In this document: piece by piece, positions 51,352 to 61,577 of the stretch | Position numbering within the stretch: position 1 is the stretch's first letter | Layout: every line of letters starts with the position of its first letter | Source: Candidatus Synoicihabitans palmerolidicus | Lineage (GTDB): Bacteria > Verrucomicrobiota > Verrucomicrobiia > Opitutales > Opitutaceae | Length of the DNA stretch: 64,000 nucleotides | Direction of reading: 5' to 3' | Assembly (NCBI GenBank): GCA_020809425.1 | Contig: JAGGDC010000001.1 | Location: 1,240,001 to 1,304,000, forward strand | Program-made: the position numbers and the translations under genes | The notes under the pieces: model-generated | What the model was told of the DNA's origin: nothing | Databases searched by the model: none | What the model saw: the letters and a program-made list of their open reading frames with translations, nothing else

Positions 51352-52537
51352 GTGTGCTGAGAGTTAATGAACTATACTGAATGAAGGGCTGCGGCGGTGC
51401 GGGCGCGGTGAATTTTCTCCAGGATGGCGGAGCCTTCGGCCTGCCAAGTGTAGCGGGTGGGTTCGAGGTCGCGTGCGACCATGTAGGTTTCGATGGCCTT
51501 GGTGAGGTCTCGAACGCTGGTGAAGCTGCCATCGCGGATACAATCGACGGTGAGGTCGCGGAAGAAGCGCTCCACTAGATTCAACCAGGAAGAGGATGTT
51601 GGAGTGCAGTGCAGTGCGATGCGCTCGACGCCATGGGCTTTGGCATGGCGCTGATTGCGCCACTTTATCCAGCTCTTCACTTTGGCGTGCTTGTGGGTGG
51701 CGTAATTGTCGATGATCAGATGCAGGACCAAGCCGTCGGGTGCCTGCGCATCGATGTGCTTGAGGAAACCGAGCCATTCGCGGTGGGTATGCCGAGAGGC
51801 GGTGCGTCGCATGATTTTGCCGTCCAGATAGCCGAGGGCGGCGAATAGCGTGACCGTGCCGTGGCGGGTGTAATCGTGGGTGGCGGTTGTGATGTGCTCG
51901 ATACCCAATGGCAGGCCCGGCTGGGTGCGCTCAAGCGCCTGGCACTGGCTTTTCTCGTCGCAACACAGCACCAAGGCCCGATCGGGCGGATTCAGATACA
52001 AGCCGATGACATCCCAAAACTTGGCCTCGAAGTTCCGGTCACGCGACAACTTGAACGTTCGTCGCAAATGGGGTTTCAGGTCGTTGGCCCGCCACAGACG
52101 CTGCACGGAGTGGGCCGACACCCCCTTGGCCTTGGCCATCGCCCGTGAGGACCAGCGGGTGCGCCCGGCCGGGGGTTGCGTGACCTCAGTGACGATCTGC
52201 GCGCGAATCGCCACATCCACACTCGGCTTCCGGCCCGAACGTCTTGCTTCGGCCCATCCAGCCAACCCTGCCTCACGAAATCGCTTTTCCCACTTCACCA
52301 CCACCGAACGATTCACTCCGATCTGAGCAGCCACCGTCTCCTGGCTTTTCCATTCGGCCCGCAACAACACGATGCGCGCCCGCCTGACCTCCCGTTGCGG
52401 CGTGGTCGGGCGTTTGATCATCTGTTCAAGTTCTTGATGCTGCGCGGCATCAATGATTAGCGGATTAACAGGGCGGGCCATGCACCCATCCTGCACTACT
52501 ATTTTCGTTTCGTATAGCTAATTAACTCCCCCTACAC
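51352..52537 (-). mobile_element. IS630-family element, copy 2
   Basis: This copy is about 1186 bp with the same imperfect inverted ends as copy 1 (GTGTGCTGAGAGTTAAT and the complement of ATTAACTCCCCCTACAC). It is flanked by TA at 51350-51351 and 52538-52539. The transposase gene is intact, so this is the likely active source. It lies at the 5' end of the cheX-like gene and may have removed its start or promoter. Confidence 0.92.
51372..52481 (-). CDS. IS630-family transposase
   Basis: This intact DDE transposase has about 369 residues. It starts at ATG 52481 (MARPVNPLIIDAAQHQELEQ; a GTG at 52496 is possible). The N-terminal HTH region has VAAQIGVNRSVVVKWEKRFR and VSAHSVQRLWRANDLKPH. The catalytic core has Asp in ALVLCCDEKSQCQALERTQP, Asp in VLHLIIDNYATHKHAK and Glu in TSSSWLNLVERFFRDL, the usual DDE layout of IS630/Tc1-mariner. 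It cuts and pastes the element into TA sites. Confidence 0.95.
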   Translation of the reverse strand: MARPVNPLIIDAAQHQELEQMIKRPTTPQREVRRARIVLLRAEWKSQETVAAQIGVNRSVVVKWEKRFREAGLAGWAEARRSGRKPSVDVAIRAQIVTEVTQPPAGRTRWSSRAMAKAKGVSAHSVQRLWRANDLKPHLRRTFKLSRDRNFEAKFWDVIGLYLNPPDRALVLCCDEKSQCQALERTQPGLPLGIEHITTATHDYTRHGTVTLFAALGYLDGKIMRRTASRHTHREWLGFLKHIDAQAPDGLVLHLIIDNYATHKHAKVKSWIKWRNQRHAKAHGVERIALHCTPTSSSWLNLVERFFRDLTVDCIRDGSFTSVRDLTKAIETYMVARDLEPTRYTWQAEGSAILEKIHRARTAAALHSV

Positions 52538-52539
52538 TA

Positions 52540-53056
52540 GAGCCCGCAACCCCTACCGTCCCGGCGATCGATCCTAAACTCGTATCCAACGCCATGAATC
52601 GGGCTGTAGACAATGTCTGCACCACCATGCTTGGCGTTGCCGTCGGACTGCCAAGGCATCATCCCCGGCGAAAAACCCGGCGGTGTCTCCGATGGCGAAT
52701 ACGTCGTGGGTAGCGTCGGCTTCGTCGGTGACATCAATGGCATCATCTACCTCCGCCTTCCCATCGCCTTTGCCAACTACGCCACCGGTAAAACGCTCGG
52801 CATGACGTCCCTGGAAATTGCCGCCGATGAAGACGATCTACTCAAAGAAGTGATCGGTGAACTCACCCACATGACGGTCGGCTCGTTCAAAAACGTGCTC
52901 TGCGACAGTGGACACCCCTGCATGCTGACTCTCCCGACAATCATCCGAGCCAGCCAACTTGGTACCGGCACCGCTCGCTGCGCCCACCGCGAAGTTTATC
53001 ACTACGATTGCGCTTGGTACCACTTCACCGCCGACATCCAGGTCCGCGCTGATTAG
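52540..53056 (+). pseudogene. CheX-like chemotaxis phosphatase domain protein (5' end at IS630, frameshift)
   Basis: Coding sequence begins directly at the IS630 boundary (EPATPTVPAIDPKLVSNAMN, then RAVDNVCTTMLGVAVGL). After a break near 52655 it continues to 53056: GSVGFVGDINGIIYLRLPIA, FANYATGKTLGMTSLEI, and the CheX/CheC-type DLLKEVIGELTHMTVGSFKN with its E-x2-x2-(N)-M signature. CheX-like proteins dephosphorylate CheY-P or act as stand-alone regulators. The original start codon was lost or displaced by the insertion, and no chemotaxis partners are in the window. ATG 52592 is internal. Confidence 0.65.
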
Positions 53057-53225
53057 AGAAAAATCAGGAATTCCTCCACCCGTAGGACCGCTGGTTAATG
53101 GCGCGGTGCTTCCTGCCGACCTGGAGTAAACGCAGCCCTCTGATCGACGTCCGACCCGCTCCGCCGCGTCACTATAACCTGCGTCGCCACCATGCGACCA
53201 CCACCCGCTGCCGCGACGCGCCCCC

Positions 53226-53961
53226 TTACTCGCCCAGCGCCAATCGCAACGCTGCCAACGCCGCCTTCAACGCCGCCACGTCCTCCTCCAGCGCCTTGAT
53301 CCGCGCTTCCGCTTCGTCCGGCAACTTGATCGCCACCCCCCACCGCCGGACGCCCTCGCGCCGCCGACGCTCGAAGTAACGCGTCCTCTTCTTCGCCGGG
53401 GTCTCCCGGATTCCCAACCGCGGCCAACTCCCCTTCGTCCATGATGCACGCACACCACCGCGACTCTTTCTGCCCCGGCTGACGCTCCAATTTGCGCACT
53501 AAAGCCCCCGCGGGACGCGCCGCCAGATCGCCGAGGATCAATTCCACTTCGCCCAAATCCGGCATCCCCGCCATCCGCTCTCCATTGCCGCGCAACCCCG
53601 CCGCCGTCTGCGGGCCCCGCAACATCAACTCCGCCATCATCGCCCGAGCCGCCGGCTCCATCGGCCACATGTCATCAAACTTGTGCCGAAACTTCACCGC
53701 CCGCGCTCCCGCCCCCGAAAACAGCGTCACCAAGTGCTTCTCTCGCAGCAATTCGATCGCCGCCGACACCTCCACCTCACCCACTTGCATGAGAGGAGAT
53801 CGATTGCTCTTTTGGTTGCACGCCTTGACCAGGGAGTTGAGCGACAACGGGTAAACATCCGGCGTCGTCGATTCCTTCTCCATCAAACACCCGACCACCC
53901 GCGCCTCCAAGAGACTCAGCACCGGTTCCTTCGTTTCGTTTGACGTATCCTCAGATTCCAT
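53226..53961 (-). pseudogene. yceH: YceH/UPF0502 family protein (one frameshift)
   Basis: This protein of about 245 residues belongs to the DUF480/YceH family, a tandem winged-helix fold of unknown role. It starts at ATG 53961. Family hallmarks are LLEARVVGCLMEKESTTPDV, YPLSLNSLVKACNQKSNRSP, SAAIELLREKHLV, ARAVKFRHKFDDMW and the second wing with AELMLRGPQTAAGLRGNGER. A break near 53450 precedes the usual C-terminal coiled coil (EARIKALEEDVAALKAALAA), stop 53226. The alternative frame after the break has no such coiled coil, so the shift is needed to restore the family end. Confidence 0.85.
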
Positions 53962-54120
53962 ACGACCAGCACAACAAATCCGCGCCGCTCATGCAATATC
54001 GGTCCACGATTCATGCGTTCGCCCCTCCCGCGCGCGATTCCTGACTCGCCATCTGTTCGTGGTCGTCAGTCGCTTCTCCATGCGCCCGGTATTCTCCGGC
54101 GCCTGGAGTGATCAAACGGA

Positions 54121-55018
54121 TCAGCCGCCGTGGTGGGTGAGATGACTGGCTTGCAGCACCACATGGTGCAGCGCTTCGTCGGCCTCCGCCGCATGTAAAC
54201 TCCATGCCAACTCCGTCATCACGTGCCTGGCCACTCCCGCCAGCCCCTGCGTGAGCGCGCTGCGTTCCGGCGCGTTCGCCTCTCCAGTGAGCGCCGCAAG
54301 TTCCGTCGTCACCTGCGCCAAACGCTGTGCCTGGAAACGCAGTCCGACGGTCGCCTGCCCCTTGGCTACCCCTTCCACTTCCATGCACTTCAGGACAGTA
54401 ACCAGTTCATTAACGGCACTGACCAGCGTCGTAGCGCTGACGTTCGCTGGAACGGTGACGCTCGGCGCTGCCACGGAGGTGCTTCCGGGCTGCGGTGTCC
54501 AAGGACTGAAATTCGGGGCAAATGTGCCGATCGGCATATCCACCGGCGCGATGTAAATCTGCTTCTTCCCCGCCAGGCAGAATAGTAGCCCACCGCTTTT
54601 TCCCCGTCTGCATATTTTCCGGATTGCAACGTCGCCGGCCCCTCCCACGCGTTGATATCCGCCGGCACGATCCAAGAAACCGCAAATTGCCCCCCCATTC
54701 CATTGTTCCTCCACAGCGAGTCCTCCTCGCCATTCCGCCTCGGTCTCCGGCAATGGTTCCCGAGTCCACCACGATCCCCGTTTCCCAGGATGCCCACGCA
54801 TCAGCTTTGTCGGGGTATCCAAAAACTCGATAAATCGTCGTGCCTTTGGGGATCGTCACCGCCGTGACCTCCGTAAAATTGGGGGCATTTTTGGCCGCCA
54901 ATGGAGTCCAGCCCGCCGGGCCATCTACGACTTTGGCCGGCAAACCGTTTGGCGCTGGACTACCGGGAAGTGCGCCCGGTTCAACGGGCTGTGCGGAGGA
55001 ATCAAGGGATTGGGACAT
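54121..55018 (-). pseudogene. unknown protein, possible polymorphic-toxin-like domain (frameshifts)
   Basis: The start is ATG 55018 (MSQSLDSSAQPVEPGALPGS). A Pro/Ala-rich leader precedes TTIYRVFGYPDKADAWASWE. Then, across three breaks between about 54790 and 54550, come GGQFAVSWIVPADINAWEGP, ATLQSGKYADGEKAVGYYSA and KKQIYIAPVDMPIGTFAPNF. The C-terminal 130 residues are helical (LVSAVNELVTVLKCMEVEGV, LAWSLHAAEADEALHHVVLQ). The YRVFG, the W/G-rich middle and the 'EGPA..Q...KKQIYI' order remind me of ADP-ribosyltransferase-like toxin domains of polymorphic toxins, but no catalytic set can be confirmed. No immunity-type partner is adjacent. Confidence 0.4.
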
Positions 55019-55387
55019 AGGAGGGTATGACTGAGGGGTAAGGGGCTGATCGGCATGCGGGCACCTAGGGTAGTCCCCGCACTTCAGATCATCGATAAGT
55101 GCATGGACTCTAGATCTTTTACGAGCTTCTAATGCGTACTCGCGGTCCGCGCAATCTGGTTCTCCGTCGTGGACGGTCGTGCCGATCAAGCGCTTTGACT
55201 CCCACCTCCGTCATGCCGCGATCAGCCTGCGCATGCGAACGGCACCTCGACTTGTAATCACTCGACAGCGGATGCGCGTTCCCCCCACCCGGCCAGTCGG
55301 CCCACTTCGGTCAACGAAAGAACAAATTAGCCCCGTCTACCTGAACTCCCGATTTGCAGTCGTCCCGCCTTGTGTAATCTTGGCAAC
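55019..55387. other. divergent intergenic region, nothing recognised
   Basis: These 369 bases lie between the divergent unknown gene (start 55018) and the efflux adaptor gene (about 55388). They should contain both promoters. No operator, RNA gene or repeat could be identified by eye. Confidence 0.4.
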
Positions 55388-56698
55388 GTGCGCACCAACG
55401 CCTGCTCCGCCTCCCCTCTCCAGTCGCCAGCCACTCGTTTGTGCACCGCCGTCCGGTCGTCGCTGGCCGCGGGGATCCTGCTGCTGGGTGCGTGTACCAA
55501 AGCTCCAACTCCTCCCGCCGCCCACACCTCCGCGCCTCCGGTCGAAATTGTCCAAGCCCACCGCGGGGGCCTACCTCTGGTCGAACGGTTGTCCGGCACC
55601 ATCCGCGCCGATAACCAAGTGATCCTTTACCCCGAAGTTTCCGGCCGCATCGACCAGGTGCTCGTCGAGAACGGTGACACGGTCACCGTCGACCAACCCT
55701 TGGTCCGCATCAACGACAACCAGGTGCGCGAGCAAATGCGCCAATCCGAGGCCGGCCATCGCATCGCCGCCGCCCGTCTGCGCCAGGCTCAAGCCCGGCT
55801 CTCCGAAGCCGACGCCTAAGCTCGACGCTCTCGCGAACTCAAGGAACGTAACCTCGTTTCCGACCTCGAATACGAAACCCTCGCCGCTCAACGCGACTCC
55901 GCCGCAGCCGACGTCGAACTCGCCGAAGCCGAGCTCGAACAAGTCGCGTCCAACCTCGTCCAACGTCGCGACCTCCTCGCCCGCACCGTCGTGCGCGCTC
56001 CCGTCGCCGGTATCGTCGGGGGACGCCGCGCCGAGATCGGCATACAGGTCTCCACGTCCTCCGCCTTGTTCACCCTCGGCGATCTCTCCGCTCTCCACGT
56101 TCGAGTCAATCTCACCGACACCATGATCGGCTACATCGTCGGCTACATCGAGGTCGGTCAACCTGCTCGCCTTTTGGTCGAAGACTTCACGGGGGACCCC
56201 ACTCCTCTGGCGGGCACCGTCGCCCGCATCTCTCCGTTTCTCGACGAGATCACACGTAGCACCGATGCCGAGGTTCGCATCAACATCACCGATGCCCGCC
56301 TGCGTCCGGGCATGTTTCTACCCGTCGACATTCTCTACGGCGAAAGTCAGCAAGCCACCCTCGTTCCCACCAGCGCCCTCTTCACCGACCCCAACACCGG
56401 TAGCGAGGGCATCTTCGTCATCGAATCCGAAGCCTTCGATCCCGACACCGTGGCGCAAAGCCCCGACGCGTTATCCGAACCATTCCCCGTCACCTTCCGC
56501 AACGTCAGCATCATCGCTCGAGGCGCGCAGGAAGTCGCCATTGCCGACCTCTCACCGAGCGACTGGGTCGTCACTTTGGGGCAGGATCTCCTCGCCTCCA
56601 CCGGGCGCCCTCTCGCCCGCGGTCGCCCAGTCAGATGGCAACACGTCATGGAGCTGCAGGGTCTGAATCGCGAAGACTTGCTCAACGCGGTACTCTAG
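55388..56698 (+). pseudogene. RND efflux membrane-fusion lipoprotein (in-frame stop)
   Basis: This is an HlyD/AcrA-type periplasmic adaptor of about 436 residues. It probably starts at GTG 55388. A lipobox (SLAAGILLLGACTK, with Cys lipidated) makes it an inner-membrane lipoprotein. The lipoyl-like half-motifs GTIRADNQVILYPEVSGRID, QVLVENGDTVTVDQPLVRI and VVRAPVAGIVGGRRAEIGIQ flank an alpha-hairpin coiled coil, which is interrupted by an in-frame TAA at 55817-55819. Beta-barrel and membrane-proximal segments follow (DAEVRINITDARLRPGMFLP). It links the RND pump encoded 42 bases downstream to an outer-membrane channel, whose gene is not present. Confidence 0.85.
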
Positions 56699-56740
56699 GC
56701 CACCGGCCGCGATTCCTGAACGCCCGCCCCCCGCCTCGTC

Positions 56741-59700
56741 ATGCCGCTCACCGACACCTCCGTCAATCGGCCCGTTGCCACCATGATTGGTCTTCCTGAT
56801 CATCATCACGCTGGGCGTCGCGGGCTTTCGCCACCTGCCCATTGACCTGCTGCCGCCGATCGAGTTTCCTCAGCTTACCGTCGCCATCGACTACCCGGGC
56901 GTCGGGCCCCAGGAGATCGAGGAAATCATCACTCGCCAGGTCGAAAATGCCGTCGCTGGCGTGCCCGGTGTCGAACGCGTGGCCTCCCGCTCCGAGGAGG
57001 GCGAATCCCGGGTCACCCGCGACACCAATCTCGACGAAGCGACCAACGATCTTCGTGCCGCCATGGAACCCATCCGTGACGATCTGCCTCCCGAGATAGA
57101 TCCCCCCCCCGGGTTTGGAAATTCGATCCCAACAACGTTCCCATCATTTTCGTCGTCGTCTCCTCTCCGACTTGGGATCTGTAGGAGCGGACCCTCATTC
57201 TCGAACGCGAAGTCTCCAAACGCTTCGAACAGATTCCCGGCGTCGGTCGCGTCGATGTCTGGGGCGGCGTGCACCGCCAGGGCCGCATCGACCTCAAACG
57301 CGACGGCCTCAACGCCAGCTAACTCTCCTCCGCCGACGTGCGTGCCGCCCTCTCCTCCGGCAACGTCAATCTGCCCGGCGGCAACGTGGTCTCCGGCGTG
57401 CAACAACTCTACGTGCGCACCCTCGGTGAATACACCTCGCTCGACCAGAATCCGCTCCACGGTGGTGGCCCGCTCCGACGGCAAGCCCATCCGCGTCGGC
57501 GACATCGCCGAAGTCTCCTTTGGCTACGAAGACCTCGACCGCCTCGTTCAAATCGACGGCCGCCCGATGCTGCGTTTCGCCATCCGCAAACAAACCGGCG
57601 CCAATACCGTCGCCGTCTCCGAGGCAGTGCGCGCCGAAGTCGATCGTAACAACTCCGAGCGGCCCGACCTGCACATGCTCATCGCTTCCGATCAAGCGAC
57701 GTTCATTCAAAATTCCATCAACAACGTCGCCAGTTCCGCCGGCTGGGGCGCCCTCTTCGCCGTCGGTATTCTCTACGCCTTCCTGTGCAAAGGCTCGTCC
57801 ACCTTCATCATCGCCGCCGCCATCCCCATCTCGATCATCGCGACGTTTGGATTGCTCTACTTCAACGGCCTCACCCTCAACCAAATGAGCTTCGGCGGCC
57901 TCGTCGTCGACAACGCCGTCGTCGTCCTCGAAAATATCACCCGCCTGCGCGAAGAAGGCAAAGACCGCCGTCAGGCCGCCCTCGTCGGCACCAAGGAAGT
58001 CGCCGGCGCCATCGTCGCCTTAACTTTAACCACCACGGTTATTTTCCTCCCCGTGGTCTTCATGCAGACCGTCTCCGGCGTCATCTTCCCACAGCTCGCG
58101 CTGGTCGTCGTCTTCGCCCTCTTCTGCTCCCTGCTCGTCGGCCTCACCCTCGTGCCCATGCTGGCGAGTAAACTACTCGACCGTTTTGGGTCCAAATCCG
58201 CTCCCGCGCCCGCGGCCCCCTCCTCGCCATCCGGCTTCCGGCGCCTCGAGCAACGCTACGCCGACTTGCTCGGCTGGGCTGTCCTCCACAAGCGTCGCGT
58301 GGTGGCCATCGCCGTCGGTGCCATCGCCATCGCCGCCGCCTTCCCGCTCATTCCGATCGAACTCGCCCCCAAAACTGAAGCTGACGAAATCGACGTCGAC
58401 TTGCTCATGGCCGATGGCACCAACATCGCCGTACTCAGTCGCTACCTCGAAGACTTGGAAACCATCGTGCGCGCCCACGTGCCGCCCGCAGACATCGAGC
58501 ACCTGACCACCGAGATCCGCGACGGTCGCGCCGAAGTCGAGATCGCCATGTCTCCCGATCGATCCATCTCGACCGCCGAACTCGCCGACCGACTTCGCAC
58601 CGCCATCGACGGTCGCATCCCCGGCGCCGACATTCACGTGAGCGCCCAGTCCGGCCTTTGGATTCTCCGTCGCGTCTTCGGCAGCGGCGACGGCACCGAA
58701 GACGTGTCGCTGCAACTACGCGGCTACGACCTCGAACAGGCCCAGTCCGTCGGCCGTGAAATCCAACGCGTCATCGCCACGCTCCCGGGCATCGAAGGCG
58801 TGCGCGTCGGGCGCCGCGAAGACCGTCCCGAACAAAACCTCATTTTTAATCGCGAAAAAATCCCCGAGCTGGGCCTCAACATCCGCGACGTCGCCTCCGT
58901 CCTGCAAACCAACGTCGGTGGCAGCCGCGCCGGCGCGTATCGAATTGGTGGAGCGGAGTTCCCCATCATCGTGCGTCTCCGCGCCCAGGACCGCCAAAGC
59001 ACCCAATCCCTCGACTATATTCCCATTCGCCTCCCCTCCGGCGAAACCATTCCCCTCTCCGCCGACGTCGACAAGGAGGCCAGTCACGGCCCGCCCCGCA
59101 TCGACCGTATCGACGGCCAACGCACCACCACCATCACCGCCAATTTGGCTCAAGGCGTAGCCCTCGGCGACGCCGTGGAGCGTATCCGCGAACGCGTGCG
59201 CGATGTCGCCATGCCCCCCGGCCTGTCGCTCTACTTTGGCGGTGCCTACGAAGAGCAGGCCAAATCCGCCACCGACTTCCGCCGCTCGATCCTCATCGCC
59301 ATCTTGCTCATCTACATGGTCATGGCCGCGCAGTTCAAACGCTTCCTTGACCCCCTCATCGTGCTCTGCGCCGTGCCCCTCGCCATCCTCGGAGTCGTCC
59401 CCACCCTCCTACTCACCGGCACCACCATCAACATGCAAAATCTCATGGGGCTCATCATGCTGACCGGCATCGTCGTCAACAACGCCATCGTCCTCGTTGA
59501 CTACATCAACCTCCTCCGCCGCGACGAAGGCCTCGGCATGACCGATGCGGTGAAAAAAGCCGGCGCCCGCCGCCTCCGCCCCATCCTCATAACCACCCTC
59601 ACCGCGGTGCGCGGACTCCTCCCCCTCGCCATCGGCTGGGGCACTGGCGCCGAGATCCAGGCCGCCCTCGCCCGCGTAGTCCTGGGAGGCCTCGTCGGCC

Positions 59701-59826
59701 TCCACCTTGGTCACCCTAGTCTTCATCCCCGTCCTTTACCTCGGCAGCCACGAACTCCTCGCCAAATGGCGCGCCCGCTCCCCCGCAACCGCCGCCCCCA
59801 CGATCCCAGCCCCGCAACGCAGTTAA
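56741..59826 (+). pseudogene. RND efflux pump, HAE1/AcrB type (frameshifts + stops)
   Basis: This is a proton-driven RND inner-membrane pump of about 1030 residues. It starts at ATG 56741 (MPLTDTSVNRPVATMI) with an immediate break near 56788. Porter-domain hallmarks include IDYPGVGPQEIEEIITRQVE and EEGESRVTRDTNLDEATNDL. Between 57100 and 57450 the sequence is poor: a slip at a C9 run, an in-frame TAG (57182-57184) and TAA (57320-57322). From 57460 to 59690 it is uninterrupted. TM4 carries GLVVDNAVVVLENITRLREE (proton-relay Asp), and later there is [21 protein letters not shown] break near 59695 gives the C-terminus [20 protein letters not shown]. Confidence 0.87.
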
Positions 59827-59840
59827 GTTTTCAGCTCCCG

Positions 59841-59960
59841 CCGCCACTCTAACATTGGTATCACACAGAGGAAACAAAGAGAACAACGCCACTCCTCCGC
59901 GCCAGTCCGGTTATAAATAACCACGCTGACCGCCTTCGTTCCTTTCTGTAAAAAAAACAC
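59841..59960 (+). repeat. ~120-bp direct repeat, copy 1
   Basis: Contains cacacagaggaaacaaagag at its left, gtccggttataaataaccac and gctgaccgccttcgtt in the centre and ctttctgtaaaaaa at its right. The left and right arms are roughly complementary (acagaggaaac.. / ..ttcctttctgt), so the unit could fold into one long imperfect hairpin. Copy 2 follows 133 bases later. Confidence 0.75.
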
Positions 59961-59973
59961 AGGCTGACAGCAG

Positions 59974-60092
59974 CCACCACTCCAACGCTGGTTTTACACA
60001 GAGGAAACGAAGAAAACCAAGCCACGCCTCCGCGCCCAGTCCGGTTATAAATAACCACGCTGACCGCCTTCGTGTCCTTCTGTAAAAAAACA
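59974..60092 (+). repeat. ~120-bp direct repeat, copy 2
   Basis: Nearly the same sequence as 59841-59960, with identical gtccggttataaataaccac and gctgaccgccttcgt. The complementary arms are acagaggaaacgaag and cttcgtgtccttctgt. It lies between the RND gene and the IS30 element. No ORF consistent between the copies was found. Confidence 0.75.
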
Positions 60093-60156
60093 ATTCAGTT
60101 TCCACCGCGCAACCGACCCACCGCCCACCACCAGACTTTCCGCAGTCCAAAACTGA

Positions 60157-61409
60157 GTGCACAGGCTGAGAGGGAGTGGTTCCCTTTTTCCTAATGCACT
60201 ATAATGAATACTATACGTTTGATATTGGGATTGATGATTGGCGGGATTGAGGTTGCGGCAGGCCGCAGGAAGGGAGCGGTGAGCAGCTATACACAAGCCA
60301 GAGAGAGAGGACGACCGGCCCGCCAAGGCGGGCCGGTCGTCCTCTCTCTGGGAAAAACTCCGCGCTAGCGTCGTGGGCGCAGAGCGGAGGATTTGGAGTG
60401 GTGGCAAAAATACAACGGCGCATCACCGCCAAGGAACGCGAGGTGATTCATGCCGGTTTGGCCTAGGGCCCAGGGCAAAAGCGGCGCTCAGCTTGCCGCC
60501 GCCCTCGGCCGCGACGCCTCGGTGGTCAATCGCGAGATCACCCGCAACGGCGGGCGCAACAGCTACAGCGGCATGGATGCGCAGACTCGCGCTTGCCGTC
60601 GGCCCACGGTGCGCCGCGCGCAACAAAGTCGCCGACACGCCCGCCTTGCGCGACGAGGTGCTGGCCCTGTTTGCCACCGGCGCTACGCCCAAGCAAATCG
60701 AAGTCGCCTTGAGACCACGTCATGGCCTTGATCTGACCCGACGCGTGAGCCACGAAACCATCTACGACTTCATCTACGTCCACTCCAAAGGCTCGGTTAA
60801 GAAGGAGTTGATCGCTTATTTGCGGCGCAAGAAGCCCCGGCGCAGTCCCGCTCCCCGCGCCAAGGGCAAGCTCTCGGGCCAGTTGCCGGGCGCGATCAAT
60901 ATCGGCGCGCGACCCGCTGAGGTGGAGCGCCGGGAGGTGCCCGGACACTGGGAGGCCGACTTGGTCATGGGTGCGGGCAATCGCACCGCCATTTTGGTCA
61001 TCACCGAACTGGTCTCCCGCTACGTGATGATCGTCCCGTTGGGCGGCGCCAAAGACGCGATCAGCGTCGCCCGCGCTCTCATCCGGGCCTTCAAACGCCT
61101 GCGCCCGCCCACCTGCGCAAGACCCTCCCCTACGACAACGGCCGCGAAATGGCCCAACATGCCGCCTTCTCCCTTGCCACAAAAGTGGCGGTCTACTTCT
61201 GCAATCCACACAGCCCTTGGCAGCGCGGTGCGGTCGCGAATATCAACGGTCTGATCCGGGAATACTTCTCTAAAGGCATCGACTTTAACACCGTCACCAA
61301 AGGCCAAATCGCCAAAGCGGAGTGGCTACTCAATAATCGCCCTGCATCGGGCTCGACGGACAGTCTCCCGCTGAAGTCATTCATGCGATTATACAAAAAA
61401 CCTGTGCAC
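60157..61409 (+). mobile_element. IS30-family element
   Basis: Short inverted ends GTGCACAGG (60157-60165) and CCTGTGCAC (61401-61409) bracket a single IS30-type transposase gene, with total length about 1253 bp. Flanks do not show a clear 2-3 base duplication. The transposase is broken and lacks the usual catalytic glutamate, so the element is probably dead. A 23-bp perfect hairpin lies upstream of the gene. Confidence 0.7.
60302..60349. other. 23-bp perfect inverted repeat with 2-base loop
   Basis: The arms agagagaggacgaccggccc(gcc) and its exact complement are separated by only AA (60325-60326), making a very stable hairpin 52 bases before the IS30 transposase start. There is no T-tract. 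It could block read-through transcription into the IS gene, or be a cruciform site. No role can be proven. Confidence 0.8.
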
Positions 61410-61412
61410 TAG
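60401..61412 (+). pseudogene. IS30 transposase (frameshifts, missing catalytic Glu)
   Basis: The protein of about 335 residues starts at GTG 60401 (VAKIQRRITAKEREVIHAGL). An in-frame TAG and an apparent 7-base duplication (tagggcc) follow near 60464. The N-terminal HTH continues GKSGAQLAAALGRDASVVNR. A break near 60620 leads to the core: first Asp in VPGHWEADLVMGAGNRTAIL. A break near 61115 leads to the second Asp in LPYDNGREMAQHAAFS. Where IS30 members have N-E-N-x-N-G, this copy reads RGAVANINGLIREYFSKGID, so the third catalytic residue is alanine. The element must be inactive even if the frame breaks are sequencing errors. Confidence 0.82.
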
Positions 61413-61502
61413 CCGCTTGACGCCGCCCTTCGCGCTTTTCTTAGGTTTGTGGTAGGGAATGAGACCGATTACCAAACCGGTAGAAATATGACCACAAAGC
61501 CT

Positions 61503-61577
61503 AATCGGATAGGCGGAGGTAATTAGCCTCCGCCCCCCACACCACCCGGCATGCGGGTCCGCACCGGGCGGTTCCGA
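61503..61577 (-). ncRNA. group II intron 3' end (domains V-VI), remnant
   Basis: On the minus strand, GAACCGCCCGGTGCGGACCC and GCATGCCGGGTGGTGTGGG form a domain V-like hairpin. This is followed by GGCGGAGG-CTAATTA-CCTCCGCC, a domain VI-like hairpin with an unpaired A region, and then the typical end TATCCGAT. This arrangement is familiar from bacterial reverse-transcriptase introns. No RT gene precedes it: the upstream side is cut by the IS66 end at 61665, leaving about 90 bases of unknown intron sequence. The call rests on recalled structure, not on a covariance search. Confidence 0.55.
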
